Source: Treponema sp. UBA937
GTDB taxonomy: Bacteria > Spirochaetota > Spirochaetia > Treponematales > Breznakiellaceae
Direction: 5' to 3'
Assembly (NCBI GenBank): GCA_002293455.1
Contig: DBDH01000102.1
Coordinates: 26,418 to 47,368, forward strand
DNA length: 20,951 nt
Shown here: positions 5,366-13,179 of the stretch, one piece after another
Layout of the letters: every line of letters begins with the position of its first letter
Position numbering within the stretch: position 1 is the first letter of the stretch
Notes under the pieces: generated by a model
What the model was told of the DNA's origin: nothing
What the model saw: the letters and a program-made list of their open reading frames with translations, nothing else
Databases searched by the model: none
Made by a program: the position numbers and the translations under genes

Positions 5366-6877
5366 ATGGAAATTCGAGACCGATACGCTCCCTCTCCTAC
5401 CGGGAACCAGCATATTGGCGGGGTGAGAACCGCTCTTTTTAACTATCTTTTTGCGAAATCAAAGGGCGGGAAGTTTATCCTCCGTCTGGAGGATACCGAC
5501 CGTACCCGCTTTGACGAAGCTTTTGTCCAAAACCTTTATGACACCTTCAATTGGCTCAACATTCATTGGGATGAAGGTCCTGATATTGGCGGTCCCTCAT
5601 CGCCTTATGTACAATCCGAACGCTTTGAACTCTATAAAAAAGCGGCGGAGGAATTGATCGCAAAAGGAAAGGCTTACCGGTGTTTTTGTTCATCTGAAAG
5701 GCTCGATAACATCCGGGCGGAACGGGAAGCATCCGGCTCCAGCGAGACCGGCTACGACCGGCACTGCCGATCTGTCAGCGCGGAAGAATCCGGGCGGCGG
5801 GCGGCGGCGGGCGAATCTTTTGTTATCAGGCTCAACATTCCCCTGGAAGAATCTACGAAGTTTCACGATCATATCCTTGGGGACATTGAGTGGAAAAACG
5901 CGGACGTAAATCCCGATCCCGTACTCCTTAAATCTGACGGTTTTCCCACGTATCATTTAGCAAATGTGGTGGATGATCATCTTATGAATATCAGCCACGT
6001 GCTTCGCGCGCAGGAATGGATTCCGTCAACGCCGCTTCATGTCATTATGTACCGCGCTTTTGGGTGGACGCCGCCGGAATACTGTCACCTCCCTATGGTG
6101 ATGGGTCAGGACGGGAAAAAGCTCAGTAAACGCCACGGAGCCACAAGCATTGACGAGTTTCGGAAAGCCGGATACCTTCCGGAAGCCCTTATCAACTATG
6201 TCGCGCTTCTCGGGGCTTCCTACGAAGAAGGAAAAGAAATCTACACGCTCGAAGAACTCGCGGAACGCTTCAGCCTTGATAAACTCAACAAAGCTCCCGC
6301 CATTTTCGATTATAAAAAACTGGAATGGTATAACGGTCAATATATCCGCATGATGACCGATGAAGCGCTGGCGGAAGCCGCTCTCCCTTACGCAGTAAAG
6401 GCCGCTCTCTTCGGCAGTTCCGGCGCAGCCGCCGTTCCCTCCGCCGAACAGAAAAAAACATTTATCGCAGCGATGCCGCTCATAAGAGAAAGAATCAGTT
6501 TCCTGCATGAAGCCCCTGAAAAATTAGCGTATCTTTTTTCAGAACCGCCGGTTCCCGCGGCGGAAGAATTTATCCCCAAAAAAGCCGATCTCGCGCGGAC
6601 CGCTGAACTTCTCAGCCTTGGCCGCGGTTTGATAGAACCAATGGCGGTCCTCAATGATGCCGACGCGGAAGCGTATATCAAATCATGGTGCGAAGAACAT
6701 GATATTAAGCTGGGTGATATTATGATGCCCCTCCGTGTCGCCATAACGCGCGCCAGGGTCAGCCCTCCCCTTTTCGGTTCCATCCGCATCCTTGGAGCAA
6801 AGCAGTCCCTCGAAAGAATTGACGCGGCGCTTGGAACTTTGCGGGCGGCGCTTGAAACCTCAAAGGAAACCCGATGA
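5366..6877 (+). CDS. gltX: Glutamyl-tRNA synthetase
   Basis: This class I aminoacyl-tRNA synthetase (503 aa, a normal length) charges tRNA with glutamate in the cytoplasm. The N-terminus RYAPSPTG leads into the HIGH-type motif HIGG (16-19), and the KMSKS-type motif is KLSKR (252-256). A CFC...HC pattern near residues 106-135 resembles the zinc site of several GluRS enzymes. ACGGAG (5355-5360) five bases before the ATG fixes the start. The stop overlaps the arginase start as ATGA, so the two genes form an operon under the gltX promoter. From general knowledge, spirochaetes usually lack a glutaminyl-tRNA synthetase and use a non-discriminating GluRS with GatCAB; specificity cannot be read here. 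Confidence 0.97.
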   Translation: MEIRDRYAPSPTGNQHIGGVRTALFNYLFAKSKGGKFILRLEDTDRTRFDEAFVQNLYDTFNWLNIHWDEGPDIGGPSSPYVQSERFELYKKAAEELIAKGKAYRCFCSSERLDNIRAEREASGSSETGYDRHCRSVSAEESGRRAAAGESFVIRLNIPLEESTKFHDHILGDIEWKNADVNPDPVLLKSDGFPTYHLANVVDDHLMNISHVLRAQEWIPSTPLHVIMYRAFGWTPPEYCHLPMVMGQDGKKLSKRHGATSIDEFRKAGYLPEALINYVALLGASYEEGKEIYTLEELAERFSLDKLNKAPAIFDYKKLEWYNGQYIRMMTDEALAEAALPYAVKAALFGSSGAAAVPSAEQKKTFIAAMPLIRERISFLHEAPEKLAYLFSEPPVPAAEEFIPKKADLARTAELLSLGRGLIEPMAVLNDADAEAYIKSWCEEHDIKLGDIMMPLRVAITRARVSPPLFGSIRILGAKQSLERIDAALGTLRAALETSKETR

Positions 6878-7782
6878 ACATCCGTGTAATAGAAATTCCG
6901 CTCGACTTCGGCGCAAGCCGCCGCGGCAGTGACATGGGGCCGTCCGCGATGCGGCTTGCGGGACTAAAACAAGAACTCAATAATCTGGGACATGAAAGTG
7001 AAGAACTCTTTCCCGGTATTCCTGTTCCGTCCCAGGAATTTCTGGAAATGGGTGATGAAAAAGCAAAGTATCTTGTGCCGATTGCCGAAGTTTGCGGAAA
7101 GCTCGCGAAAGAAGTTGAACGATGCATAGATGAAAAACTGTTTCCGCTCGTTCTCGGCGGCGATCATTCAATAGCGATAGGAACCCTTTCCGGGCTTGGT
7201 TCCGCATATAAAAAAAGAAACAAACGCTGGGGAACGCTCTGGGTGGATGCTCACGGCGATTTTAACACACCTGAAAGTACTTTGTCGGGAAACATTCACG
7301 GCATGTCTTTGGCCGCGCCCTGCGGTTACGGCCGTAAAGAATTGACAGCACTCCACGGTGATTTCCGGAAGCTGGATCCCAAGAATACGGCAATTGTCGG
7401 TGTCCGCGACCTTGACCCAAAAGAAAAAATCACTATGAAGGAAGCGGGGCTTTCGGTTTTTACGATGACCGATGTTGACCGTTTGGGAATCGCTGAAACA
7501 GCCAAACAGATCGTGCAATTTTTTAAAGATCGTGTGGATGTTCTTCATGTCAGTGTGGACATGGACGCCATGGACCCCATGACAGCGCCCGGCGTGGGAA
7601 TTCCGCTCTCAGGCGGATTTTCCTACCGCGAAGTGCTTTTCCTTGCGGAAACCCTTGCGGCATCCTCCCTGATAGGTTCAATCGAAATTGTAGAAGTAAA
7701 TCCGGTGCTCGACGTGAAAAACCAAACCGCCCGGATGGCAGTAGAGATAATAAGCAGGCTTTTAGGCGGAACTATTTATTAG
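6874..7782 (+). CDS. rocF: Arginase
   Basis: This ureohydrolase (302 aa) converts arginine to ornithine and urea using two Mn ions. The ligands are visible in GGDHS (His98), DAHGD (Asp125, His127, Asp129) and SVDMDAMDP (Asp229, Asp231). The segment NIHGM (140-144) favours arginase over agmatinase. EVNP near 274 is the usual C-terminal motif. Translation is coupled to gltX through an ATGA overlap. Arginine breakdown feeding ornithine and proline or energy metabolism is a plausible role, but there are no other arginine genes nearby. Its 3' end overlaps by 11 bases the end of the convergent ankyrin gene, and no terminator is seen between them. Confidence 0.92.
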   Translation: MNIRVIEIPLDFGASRRGSDMGPSAMRLAGLKQELNNLGHESEELFPGIPVPSQEFLEMGDEKAKYLVPIAEVCGKLAKEVERCIDEKLFPLVLGGDHSIAIGTLSGLGSAYKKRNKRWGTLWVDAHGDFNTPESTLSGNIHGMSLAAPCGYGRKELTALHGDFRKLDPKNTAIVGVRDLDPKEKITMKEAGLSVFTMTDVDRLGIAETAKQIVQFFKDRVDVLHVSVDMDAMDPMTAPGVGIPLSGGFSYREVLFLAETLAASSLIGSIEIVEVNPVLDVKNQTARMAVEIISRLLGGTIY

Positions 7783-8686
7783 GCTCCGCAGGAGGATACG
7801 CGTTAAACAGAGCCATCATTCCCGGCTTATTAAAAAGGGCGGCGTATTTCCTTGCGCTGGCTCCCAGAGCATCCGGATCATCAGCATTGGCGCCGGCTTT
7901 TAAAAGTTCGGCGGCGATTGTTTCATCATTCAGCCCGACCGCAATAACCAGGGCCGATTGACCGTCTTTGCTCCTTATGTTTACATCCACGCCAGCGGAA
8001 ATCAAATCCGTTACAATATCCAAAGACCTTCCCATACAGGCGTCAATCAAGGCCGAACTCCCCCTGTCATGCGACTGCTGGTTGATCTGGGCTCCGCCTT
8101 CAAGAAGAATCTTAACCATCAGCCTGTTACCCGTCCGGGCCGCCAGGTTCAAAAGCGGAACACCATTTGTATCCATTGCGTCCGGCAAAAAACCCGCTTT
8201 CAAAAACAATTCGGCAGCCCAGGTATTTTCTTCCCGAATACACCGCTCAAAAGATTCTTCGTTATAAGGAATTCCTATCGCTAAAAGATCATTTCTCGCC
8301 TGTTTTTGTACATCCTTGGCAATCCATACATGGAAATCTCCATTCAAAAAGACTTCCAAATCTTTTATGCTGTCACAAATCTTGATTTCATCGGAGCGGC
8401 TCGTATGAATATACGAAGGTTTGCGCCCAATTATAATAACAGGATTTTTAATACCAAAAGCATAGCCTAAACAAAGGCTTTCCCATGCTGTATCGGGATT
8501 AATAGCATTAATTATGACAAAAAGAGAAAATTCAGCAAAAATGTCTAAAAAATCATCTTTTTTCTTCCAATTTGGTCCAAATGACCTGGCACGAACATAA
8601 AGCGATCTTTCTGTAAGCAAACGCACCACTGCTTGAAGATGTTCCGATTCTTTTGCGTCATGAAGCACTAATATTTTCAACACCAT
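7772..8686 (-). CDS. TIR/deoxyribosyltransferase-like protein with ankyrin repeats
   Basis: This 304-aa protein has two parts. Residues 1-115 look like a Rossmann-type TIR or nucleoside deoxyribosyltransferase-like fold: strand KILVLHD, a helix, strand FSLFVII, the segment DTAWESLCLGYAFG (65-78) and the strand NPVIIIG. Trp68-Glu69 sits where related NAD- or nucleoside-processing enzymes have a catalytic Glu, but this is a pattern match, not proof. Residues about 138-296 hold four to five ankyrin repeats (for example LLNLAARTGNRLMVKILLEGGA and SALVIAVGLNDETIAAELLKAGA), which bind proteins. The ATG at 8686 is followed in frame by GTG and TTG. The ribosome site GGGG is only one base from the ATG, so the GTG or TTG may be the real start. 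No signal peptide is present. Function is unknown. Confidence 0.75.
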   Translation of the reverse strand: MVLKILVLHDAKESEHLQAVVRLLTERSLYVRARSFGPNWKKKDDFLDIFAEFSLFVIINAINPDTAWESLCLGYAFGIKNPVIIIGRKPSYIHTSRSDEIKICDSIKDLEVFLNGDFHVWIAKDVQKQARNDLLAIGIPYNEESFERCIREENTWAAELFLKAGFLPDAMDTNGVPLLNLAARTGNRLMVKILLEGGAQINQQSHDRGSSALIDACMGRSLDIVTDLISAGVDVNIRSKDGQSALVIAVGLNDETIAAELLKAGANADDPDALGASARKYAALFNKPGMMALFNAYPPAEPNK

Positions 8687-8752
8687 TCCCCTTTTTTAAT
8701 TTTCGGAAGAATAGAACATTTCGTTGACCAAAAAATGCAATATATAGAGCTC

Positions 8753-8784
8753 TTGCAAACTTTCGGAAGTTTTTGCAATTTTCC
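8753..8784 (+). repeat. Hairpin related to the copy A/B element
   Basis: TTGCAAA at 8753-8759 pairs with TTTGCAA at 8772-8778, and the end TTTTTGCAATTTTCC closely resembles the end of copy A. The 5' blocks of copies A and B are not recognisable here. It lies between the ankyrin gene and the tRNA-Phe terminator and may be a decayed copy. Confidence 0.35.
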
Positions 8785-8790
8785 TGGGAT

Positions 8791-8824
8791 AAAAAAAGCT
8801 GTTTGTAAAGTATTTACAAACAGC
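8791..8824 (-). terminator. Terminator of tRNA-Phe
   Basis: On the minus strand a perfect 12-bp hairpin, GCTGTTTGTAAA paired with TTTACAAACAGC around a 3-base loop, is followed by seven T. It begins eight bases after the tRNA end. Confidence 0.9.
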
Positions 8825-8831
8825 CTTTGGA

Positions 8832-8904
8832 TGCCGCCAAAGGGAATTGAACCCTTGACACAAGGATTTTCAGTCCTTTGCTCTACCGACTGAGCTACAG
8901 CGGC
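8832..8904 (-). tRNA. tRNA-Phe (GAA)
   Basis: A full cloverleaf of 73 bases on the minus strand: acceptor GCCGCTG pairs with TGGCGGC (two G-U), the D-arm is GCTC...GAGC, the anticodon arm is AGGAC-TGAAAAT-CC with GAA, the T-arm has loop TTCAATT and the discriminator is A. CCA is not encoded. The gene has its own promoter and terminator. Confidence 0.95.
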
Positions 8905-8916
8905 CTGATAGGCTTA

Positions 8917-8945
8917 TTTATACCTAACCAAAGAGATAATGTCAA
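8917..8945 (-). promoter_or_regulatory. Promoter of tRNA-Phe
   Basis: On the minus strand TTGACA (8945-8940) and TATAAA (8922-8917) are exactly 17 bases apart, a near-consensus sigma-70 promoter ending a dozen bases before the tRNA. Confidence 0.85.
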
Positions 8946-8976
8946 TAGATTATCAAAAAGATTTTTTCAATTCCGC

Positions 8977-8997
8977 AAAAAACAGGATGCGAATCCT
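8977..8997 (-). terminator. Short terminator of the RelA/SpoT-TPR gene
   Basis: On the minus strand AGGAT-TCGC-ATCCT, overlapping the stop codon, is followed by G and six T. The stem has only 5 bp, so termination may be partial. Confidence 0.5.
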
Positions 8998-10255
8998 ACA
9001 TTTTTAACTTATCCAATGTCAAGTTTTTGAATTTTTTTATCGATTCCGCTCCCGGATCCAAAACAAGAGCGCTTTCGCAGTCAGACAAAGCCTTGGGATA
9101 ATCATTAAGATGAAAATACGCCTGCCCTCTTCTGAACAAGCAATAAGATTGATAAGGATTAATCTCTAAAGAATACGTAAAATCATCGATAGCCTTCACA
9201 TAATCCTGCAGCACTGAATAAACAATTCCCCGGTAATACGGAGCTCTGTAAGCCTTGGGGTCGAATTCCAAAACCCTGGAAAAATCATCGATGGCTTCCT
9301 GATATTTTGACTGAGCAAAAAAAGCCATTCCGCGGTGTTTATAAATAAGGGCCTTAATCACATCCGGCGGATTCAACTCAAATATTTTGCTGTATATTTT
9401 TACCGCCATGCCGAATTCGTTTTTATTGTGCGCGTACAGAGCATTCAGAAGCATATCATCAATGGAAGCGCCTGACGCGGGATAATCCAGACTTGAAGGA
9501 TCGATAAACGTATCATCTTCACGATACTTATCGTCTTGGAGAGCTGCTTTCTCATCAAAAAAGATAATCTCATCCGAAAAGTTATCAACTTTATGATAAA
9601 AAGTACCTCTTCGTTTATCCAACTGCCGGTTTAATCGGCGCTGATAGTCCCGAATTTCCTGAAATATGGTATCCGCCAATGAAAGAGACGCGTTTACCGC
9701 CGCCAGTTTTCGTTTTAAAGGAGTATCAAAAGGATTAAAATCAGCTTTGTACACCAATTCATGTTCAACTTCCGCCCACGCGTCCTGCAAAATCGTTCTA
9801 ATTTGAACTTCCGCGGCGTCCGTACCAAAATCTCCATATTTTTCCAAAATATGCGGAGGGATTTTTATGATGACATGCGTTGATTCATAGCCGAACTCTT
9901 TAAAAGAATAGTCCGATCCTTTGCGTTCTATCTCGATGATCTCAAAATTTTTTTTCAGGATTTCTTCAACATGACGCAGATCTTCCATGAAGGGACAAAT
10001 AACCCGAATTCCCATAAGATCGGCAACAAAAGGCTGTTCATCCTTGGAAGGAGAATTCTTTAACAGTCTGATATATTTTTTAAAAAAACTATTAAAATCC
10101 TTTACGCGGCTCTTAATGGAAGGAAGCGAAGGAAGCTCTTTGAGCAACAATGCAATGTCTTCGTGAAGTTCTTTTACGACGAGTATTCTTACATCACTAT
10201 GTTTATAAAATTTTTCTTGCAGCCGGCCTTTGTCAGGTAATTCTCCATTTTGCAT
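8996..10255 (-). CDS. (p)ppGpp synthetase domain fused to TPR repeats
   Basis: This 419-aa protein joins a RelA/SpoT nucleotidyltransferase domain (about residues 20-230) to about four TPR repeats (about 265-405). Alarmone synthetases transfer pyrophosphate from ATP to GDP or GTP. The key residues are visible: SRVKD with Arg50 and Lys52, ADLMGIRV with Asp79 and Arg84, Tyr124 in YESTH and Glu149 in AEVQIRT followed by WAEVEHE. No HD hydrolase, TGS or ACT domain is present, so it is not a standard bifunctional Rel. The TPRs probably bind a partner that controls it. Some small members of this family instead act as toxins, making ppApp or modifying tRNA, which sequence alone cannot exclude. The ATG at 10255 follows GAAGGGT by about eight bases; the upstream GTG at 10264 overlaps that site. 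Copy B of the structured element lies directly upstream. Confidence 0.88.
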   Translation of the reverse strand: MQNGELPDKGRLQEKFYKHSDVRILVVKELHEDIALLLKELPSLPSIKSRVKDFNSFFKKYIRLLKNSPSKDEQPFVADLMGIRVICPFMEDLRHVEEILKKNFEIIEIERKGSDYSFKEFGYESTHVIIKIPPHILEKYGDFGTDAAEVQIRTILQDAWAEVEHELVYKADFNPFDTPLKRKLAAVNASLSLADTIFQEIRDYQRRLNRQLDKRRGTFYHKVDNFSDEIIFFDEKAALQDDKYREDDTFIDPSSLDYPASGASIDDMLLNALYAHNKNEFGMAVKIYSKIFELNPPDVIKALIYKHRGMAFFAQSKYQEAIDDFSRVLEFDPKAYRAPYYRGIVYSVLQDYVKAIDDFTYSLEINPYQSYCLFRRGQAYFHLNDYPKALSDCESALVLDPGAESIKKFKNLTLDKLKM

Positions 10256-10276
10256 CAATAACACCCTTCAGATGAA

Positions 10277-10360
10277 GTGATTGCAAAACTTTAGTTTACA
10301 ATCACAACTACTTAAAAATGCATTTTTCGCAGTCTGCGAACCAAGGTTCGTTGACGAGAA
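10277..10360 (-). repeat. Structured upstream element, copy B
   Basis: On the minus strand this aligns with copy A at 1-90 and lies the same way round relative to its gene, here 22 bases before the alarmone synthetase start. Stems are CGAACC-TT-GGTTCG (10350-10337), TTCGC-AGACT-GCGAA, the palindrome AAAAATGCATTTTT, and GTGATTG...CAATCAC (arms within 10305-10277). Compared with copy A, T-A has become A-T in the first stem, and two adjacent pairs have changed together in the last stem. No clear promoter is visible in or near it. Confidence 0.7.
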
Positions 10361-10402
10361 CATGCCTGAACCTCGGCAACAATACCCAAGATTCAATTTC
10401 TG

Positions 10403-10439
10403 AAAAAAAAACCGTCTTAAATGGTTTAAGACGGTTTTT
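10403..10439 (-). terminator. Strong terminator of flaA
   Basis: A perfect 15-bp hairpin (AAAAACCGTCTTAAA around a 3-base loop) lies just after the flaA stop and ends in a run of nine T on the minus strand. It has T-rich tails on both strands, but only flaA points into it. Confidence 0.92.
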
Positions 10440-10461
10440 GTGTCAACGAATCTATACCGGA

Positions 10462-11490
10462 CTATTCGGCGCTGTCCTCGCCAGCCGGAGTGAAACTGTT
10501 TTCTGTGGCCTGTTTCTGGCCTTCAAGATACCGGAGTACCTGGGCTTCACCAAACTGGGACATTTCATAAGCCTTTTTCTGGGCTTCCCGGTCTTTGATG
10601 ATATTCCACAAGCCTTCGTCATCAATATCCCGATTATCATCCAATACTGCCCTATCGTAGATGATCCTTACGTCTTTGAAGTAAGCGATAAAATCGCCGC
10701 CTTCATGAGAAGCGTCCCTCTGAACAAGGAATCCGCCGAACTTTACGAAAGGAGTTGACTTGGGATACAAGGGATACAGCCGGAGTTCACGGTTGCGGAC
10801 TTCCTGCACATACTGGGGATTATTCCACACGAGTTCTTTCCAGCCGTCATAACGAAGATAACCCATGAACGTGGTCTGCTCGTTGCCTTCGGCATCGATA
10901 AGGATGGTGCTCAAAGCATGGGGAAAGTTAAGACCATACGCATTCACCGCAATGGCTTTAATAGTGCCGACATTCTTTACGACGCCGTATCCGTCTTCAA
11001 AACGGCTGGGATCGCTCATTGAAGCGTCTTCCGACGCGGTGATATTTCCCTGATCATCTACTTCCGCGGGAAGCTCAAAAGCGGGAATATCAAACGGCGG
11101 TTTAATAACGGCCCAAGATTGGAACGGTTCCACGGGGAAATGCACTCTTACGCCCATAACAGTGCCATACCGCGTAGAAGCAGCCTCTGAGGTATAGCTC
11201 AAAACCTGATTGGAAGTAGTCCTGGAAGAAGATGCAAGCACTACATCCCAGTTAGGAATGGCGAGAGAAGTCTTCATCACAGATCGTTGCTCTTCTGTGA
11301 AGCCGCTGCCGGCGACATTGGAAAAATCCATCATGGTTGCACGGTTTTGGTTGGGATTGTCGTCCTGATCATCGGGCATAGTGTCAATGTCTGCAATAAG
11401 CTTACCGAAATCGATCAAAACAGCCTCATCCGCAAACAAAACTCCCACAGTCAACACAACGATGGCAAAAAGAATGAACATCCGTTTCAT
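10462..11490 (-). CDS. flaA: Flagellar filament outer layer protein FlaA
   Basis: FlaA forms the sheath around the FlaB core of the periplasmic flagella that spirochaetes use for motility. The protein (342 aa) starts with a signal peptide (about 20 residues ending VLFA, then DEAVLIDFGKL). The body contains FEDGYGVVKNVG, WKELVWNNPQY, LYPLYPKSTP, GGDFIAYFKDVRIIYD and QVLRYLEGQK, segments I recall as closely matching FlaA of T. pallidum. The charged C-terminus ends without a membrane anchor. AGGAG lies six bases before the ATG. It has its own strong promoter and terminator, so it is a single-gene unit, although transcription from the upstream glycan/cell wall operon could also reach it because no terminator is seen after the GerMN gene. 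Confidence 0.95.
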   Translation of the reverse strand: MKRMFILFAIVVLTVGVLFADEAVLIDFGKLIADIDTMPDDQDDNPNQNRATMMDFSNVAGSGFTEEQRSVMKTSLAIPNWDVVLASSSRTTSNQVLSYTSEAASTRYGTVMGVRVHFPVEPFQSWAVIKPPFDIPAFELPAEVDDQGNITASEDASMSDPSRFEDGYGVVKNVGTIKAIAVNAYGLNFPHALSTILIDAEGNEQTTFMGYLRYDGWKELVWNNPQYVQEVRNRELRLYPLYPKSTPFVKFGGFLVQRDASHEGGDFIAYFKDVRIIYDRAVLDDNRDIDDEGLWNIIKDREAQKKAYEMSQFGEAQVLRYLEGQKQATENSFTPAGEDSAE

Positions 11491-11540
11491 TCACAGCTCC
11501 TTTATATTTAAAGTTTCACCTTTACTCTAGATAGTATAGA

Positions 11541-11568
11541 AGTATACGAGATACGTCTAATTTGTCAA
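11541..11568 (-). promoter_or_regulatory. Promoter of flaA
   Basis: On the minus strand a perfect TTGACA (11568-11563) and TATACT (11546-11541) are spaced 16 bases apart, about 50 bases before the flaA ATG. This is a sigma-70-type signal; no sigma-28 (TAAA...GCCGATAA) promoter is visible. Confidence 0.8.
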
Positions 11569-11587
11569 CGCCTTTTGCGCCAATTCC

Positions 11588-12079
11588 TCATATATATTTA
11601 TCATATATTGAAATATTCTGTAAAAAAACTTCATTTCCGTTAATGAACAACATGATGTTGTCAACGTAAGCGAAATTCCGTTTTATTCCCGAAACAAGGG
11701 TAAAAAGGTTTTCGTTGGCATCCTTTGTTCCGTTAAGCGGCGCCAGCGCGGCGCCTTCGGAAAGGTTAATATACACATTTTTGCCCCGGCAAAAAAGCGA
11801 TTCCAGCCTCGTTCCCTCCGGAAAAAGCGGCGCCGTATCGAGGCCTGCCGGTCCTAGAAGAACTTCATCAACATATCTTGTTAAAGATTCTTCCCCGGTT
11901 TCCGCGGCGGGAATCATCCTATCTTCGATTACAGGGATTCCATCCTTAATTGTGTAAAAAACCATGGTGTATCTGTCATTGCCGGTCACAAGGAAATCCG
12001 CCAGGGCTGCCGCTCCCAGCAAAATCAAACAGCACAGCAAAAACACCGGTTTACGCCAAAAAAAAACCTTAGAACTCAT
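11588..12079 (-). CDS. GerMN-domain membrane-anchored protein
   Basis: This 163-aa protein has an N-terminal hydrophobic segment (about residues 11-29), either a signal anchor or an uncleaved signal, then a GerMN domain with the typical ESLTRYVDEVLLGP and GTRLESLFCRGKNVYINLSEG segments. GerMN domains occur in spore germination and in cell envelope proteins of non-spore-formers and are often found with peptidoglycan amidases, as here. It starts inside the stop of the amidase gene (ATGA overlap), so the two are translationally coupled and likely act together in the periplasm. The molecular role of the domain is not known to me. Confidence 0.85.
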   Translation of the reverse strand: MSSKVFFWRKPVFLLCCLILLGAAALADFLVTGNDRYTMVFYTIKDGIPVIEDRMIPAAETGEESLTRYVDEVLLGPAGLDTAPLFPEGTRLESLFCRGKNVYINLSEGAALAPLNGTKDANENLFTLVSGIKRNFAYVDNIMLFINGNEVFLQNISIYDKYI

Positions 12080-13158
12080 TGAATTTGAGTAAATCCTCCG
12101 GACCGTTCAAATCTACCGACAAAATCCACGATACCATTATACAACGCATCGGAAAGCTTCTGCAAGTAGTCCGCGTCTAGAAGCAGTTTCGCGTCATCTA
12201 TATTCGATACAAAGCCAAGTTCCACCAAAACGGAAGGCATCCGCGCGTTTCTTACGACAAACCATTCTTCGGCCTTTATGCCGCGGGATGGTCCGTAGCT
12301 CCCGATATTCCGATCAAACTGCGTCATGATGGACTGGGCGATCATGATGCTTTCGGTGGTAAATTCTTCTTCCATCATCAAATTAAGGATGTCAAGGACT
12401 TCGGAACTTCCTTCAAATGATTCTTTGTCGATCACCGTTCTGCGGTATTCCGGCGAAAGGTACCATACTTCATATCCTCTCGCCTGTTTATTGAACGACG
12501 CGTTGGCGTGAACGGAGACAAAAACGATGGCTTCGTTATCTTTCAGCGGCACCGAGTGAGCTTCAAGCACCCGGTCTTCAAGCGTTGGAAAGGTATCGCT
12601 GTCTCTGGTCATGATAATGCGTTTATCGGGATACGCGGAGGTCAGCCGCTTGTTAAGACCTGTTGATACGTGTAACACAATATCTTTTTCCACCACCTTT
12701 ACTGTTTTTCCATCAATTACATGACTTCCTACGGCTCCGCTGTCCCGTCCGCCGTGTCCGGGATCGATAATGATCGCGGCAATCCGGAGGCTGTCCGCGT
12801 CCAATATTACGGAATTTTCCAAAGCTGATGTAATATGTCCGGCAAAGGCTTCGGGAAAACAGAGAACGCCGTTTTCCAGGTAAGGATTCGGGATTCGGAT
12901 TAAATCTCTGCCGTCCACTATCGCAAGAGAATTATCTCCTCTGTTCCCTGTCTGAAACGCAATGCGATGATTTCCCAAAAGGAGCGTTCCGGATTGAAAA
13001 AAAGGATCCCATTGAAGGCTTTCCGCCCCGGTTTTTGAGAGAAGTTCCTCTGTGTTCAAAGTTACTTCGGAATTTTCTCCGTACAACGGAAGCGGAAAAA
13101 GAACGGAAACCGTTATCAATATGAGAAGAAATGTATGGTTACGAAGATCCTTCTTCAT
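12076..13158 (-). CDS. N-acetylmuramoyl-L-alanine amidase (Amidase_3)
   Basis: This exported zinc amidase cleaves the bond between muramic acid and the stem peptide of peptidoglycan. The 360-aa protein has a signal peptide (residues 1-28, ending LYGEN) and an N-terminal module (about 30-115) of beta-rich type that may bind wall or partner. The catalytic domain (about 126-350) has all zinc and catalytic residues: His135 in IDPGHGG, Glu157, His217 in SVHAN and Glu313 in VLVELGF. The start is chosen at the ATG 13158; a TTG at 13161 is possible. The ribosome site AGAGG comes from a copy of the ACACAGAGG repeat. A GerMN gene overlaps its end and an ATP-grasp gene ends 21 bases before it. Confidence 0.92.
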   Translation of the reverse strand: MKKDLRNHTFLLILITVSVLFPLPLYGENSEVTLNTEELLSKTGAESLQWDPFFQSGTLLLGNHRIAFQTGNRGDNSLAIVDGRDLIRIPNPYLENGVLCFPEAFAGHITSALENSVILDADSLRIAAIIIDPGHGGRDSGAVGSHVIDGKTVKVVEKDIVLHVSTGLNKRLTSAYPDKRIIMTRDSDTFPTLEDRVLEAHSVPLKDNEAIVFVSVHANASFNKQARGYEVWYLSPEYRRTVIDKESFEGSSEVLDILNLMMEEEFTTESIMIAQSIMTQFDRNIGSYGPSRGIKAEEWFVVRNARMPSVLVELGFVSNIDDAKLLLDADYLQKLSDALYNGIVDFVGRFERSGGFTQIQ

Positions 13159-13167
13159 CAAACTTTT

Positions 13168-13179
13168 ACCTCTGTGTAA
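13168..13179 (-). repeat. TTACACAGAGG repeat copy used as ribosome site
   Basis: The minus strand reads TTACACAGAGGT in the 21-base gap between the ATP-grasp and amidase genes. The same 11-mer occurs at 13463-13473 (+), 13402-13412 (-) and 19936-19946 (-). Here AGAGG stands nine to ten bases before the amidase ATG and probably acts as its ribosome binding site. Confidence 0.5.

Noticed and set aside
10318..10758. Open frame on the plus strand over the flaA terminator and flaA 3' end
   Set aside because: It runs through the terminator hairpin and copy B and is antisense to the conserved FlaA C-terminus.
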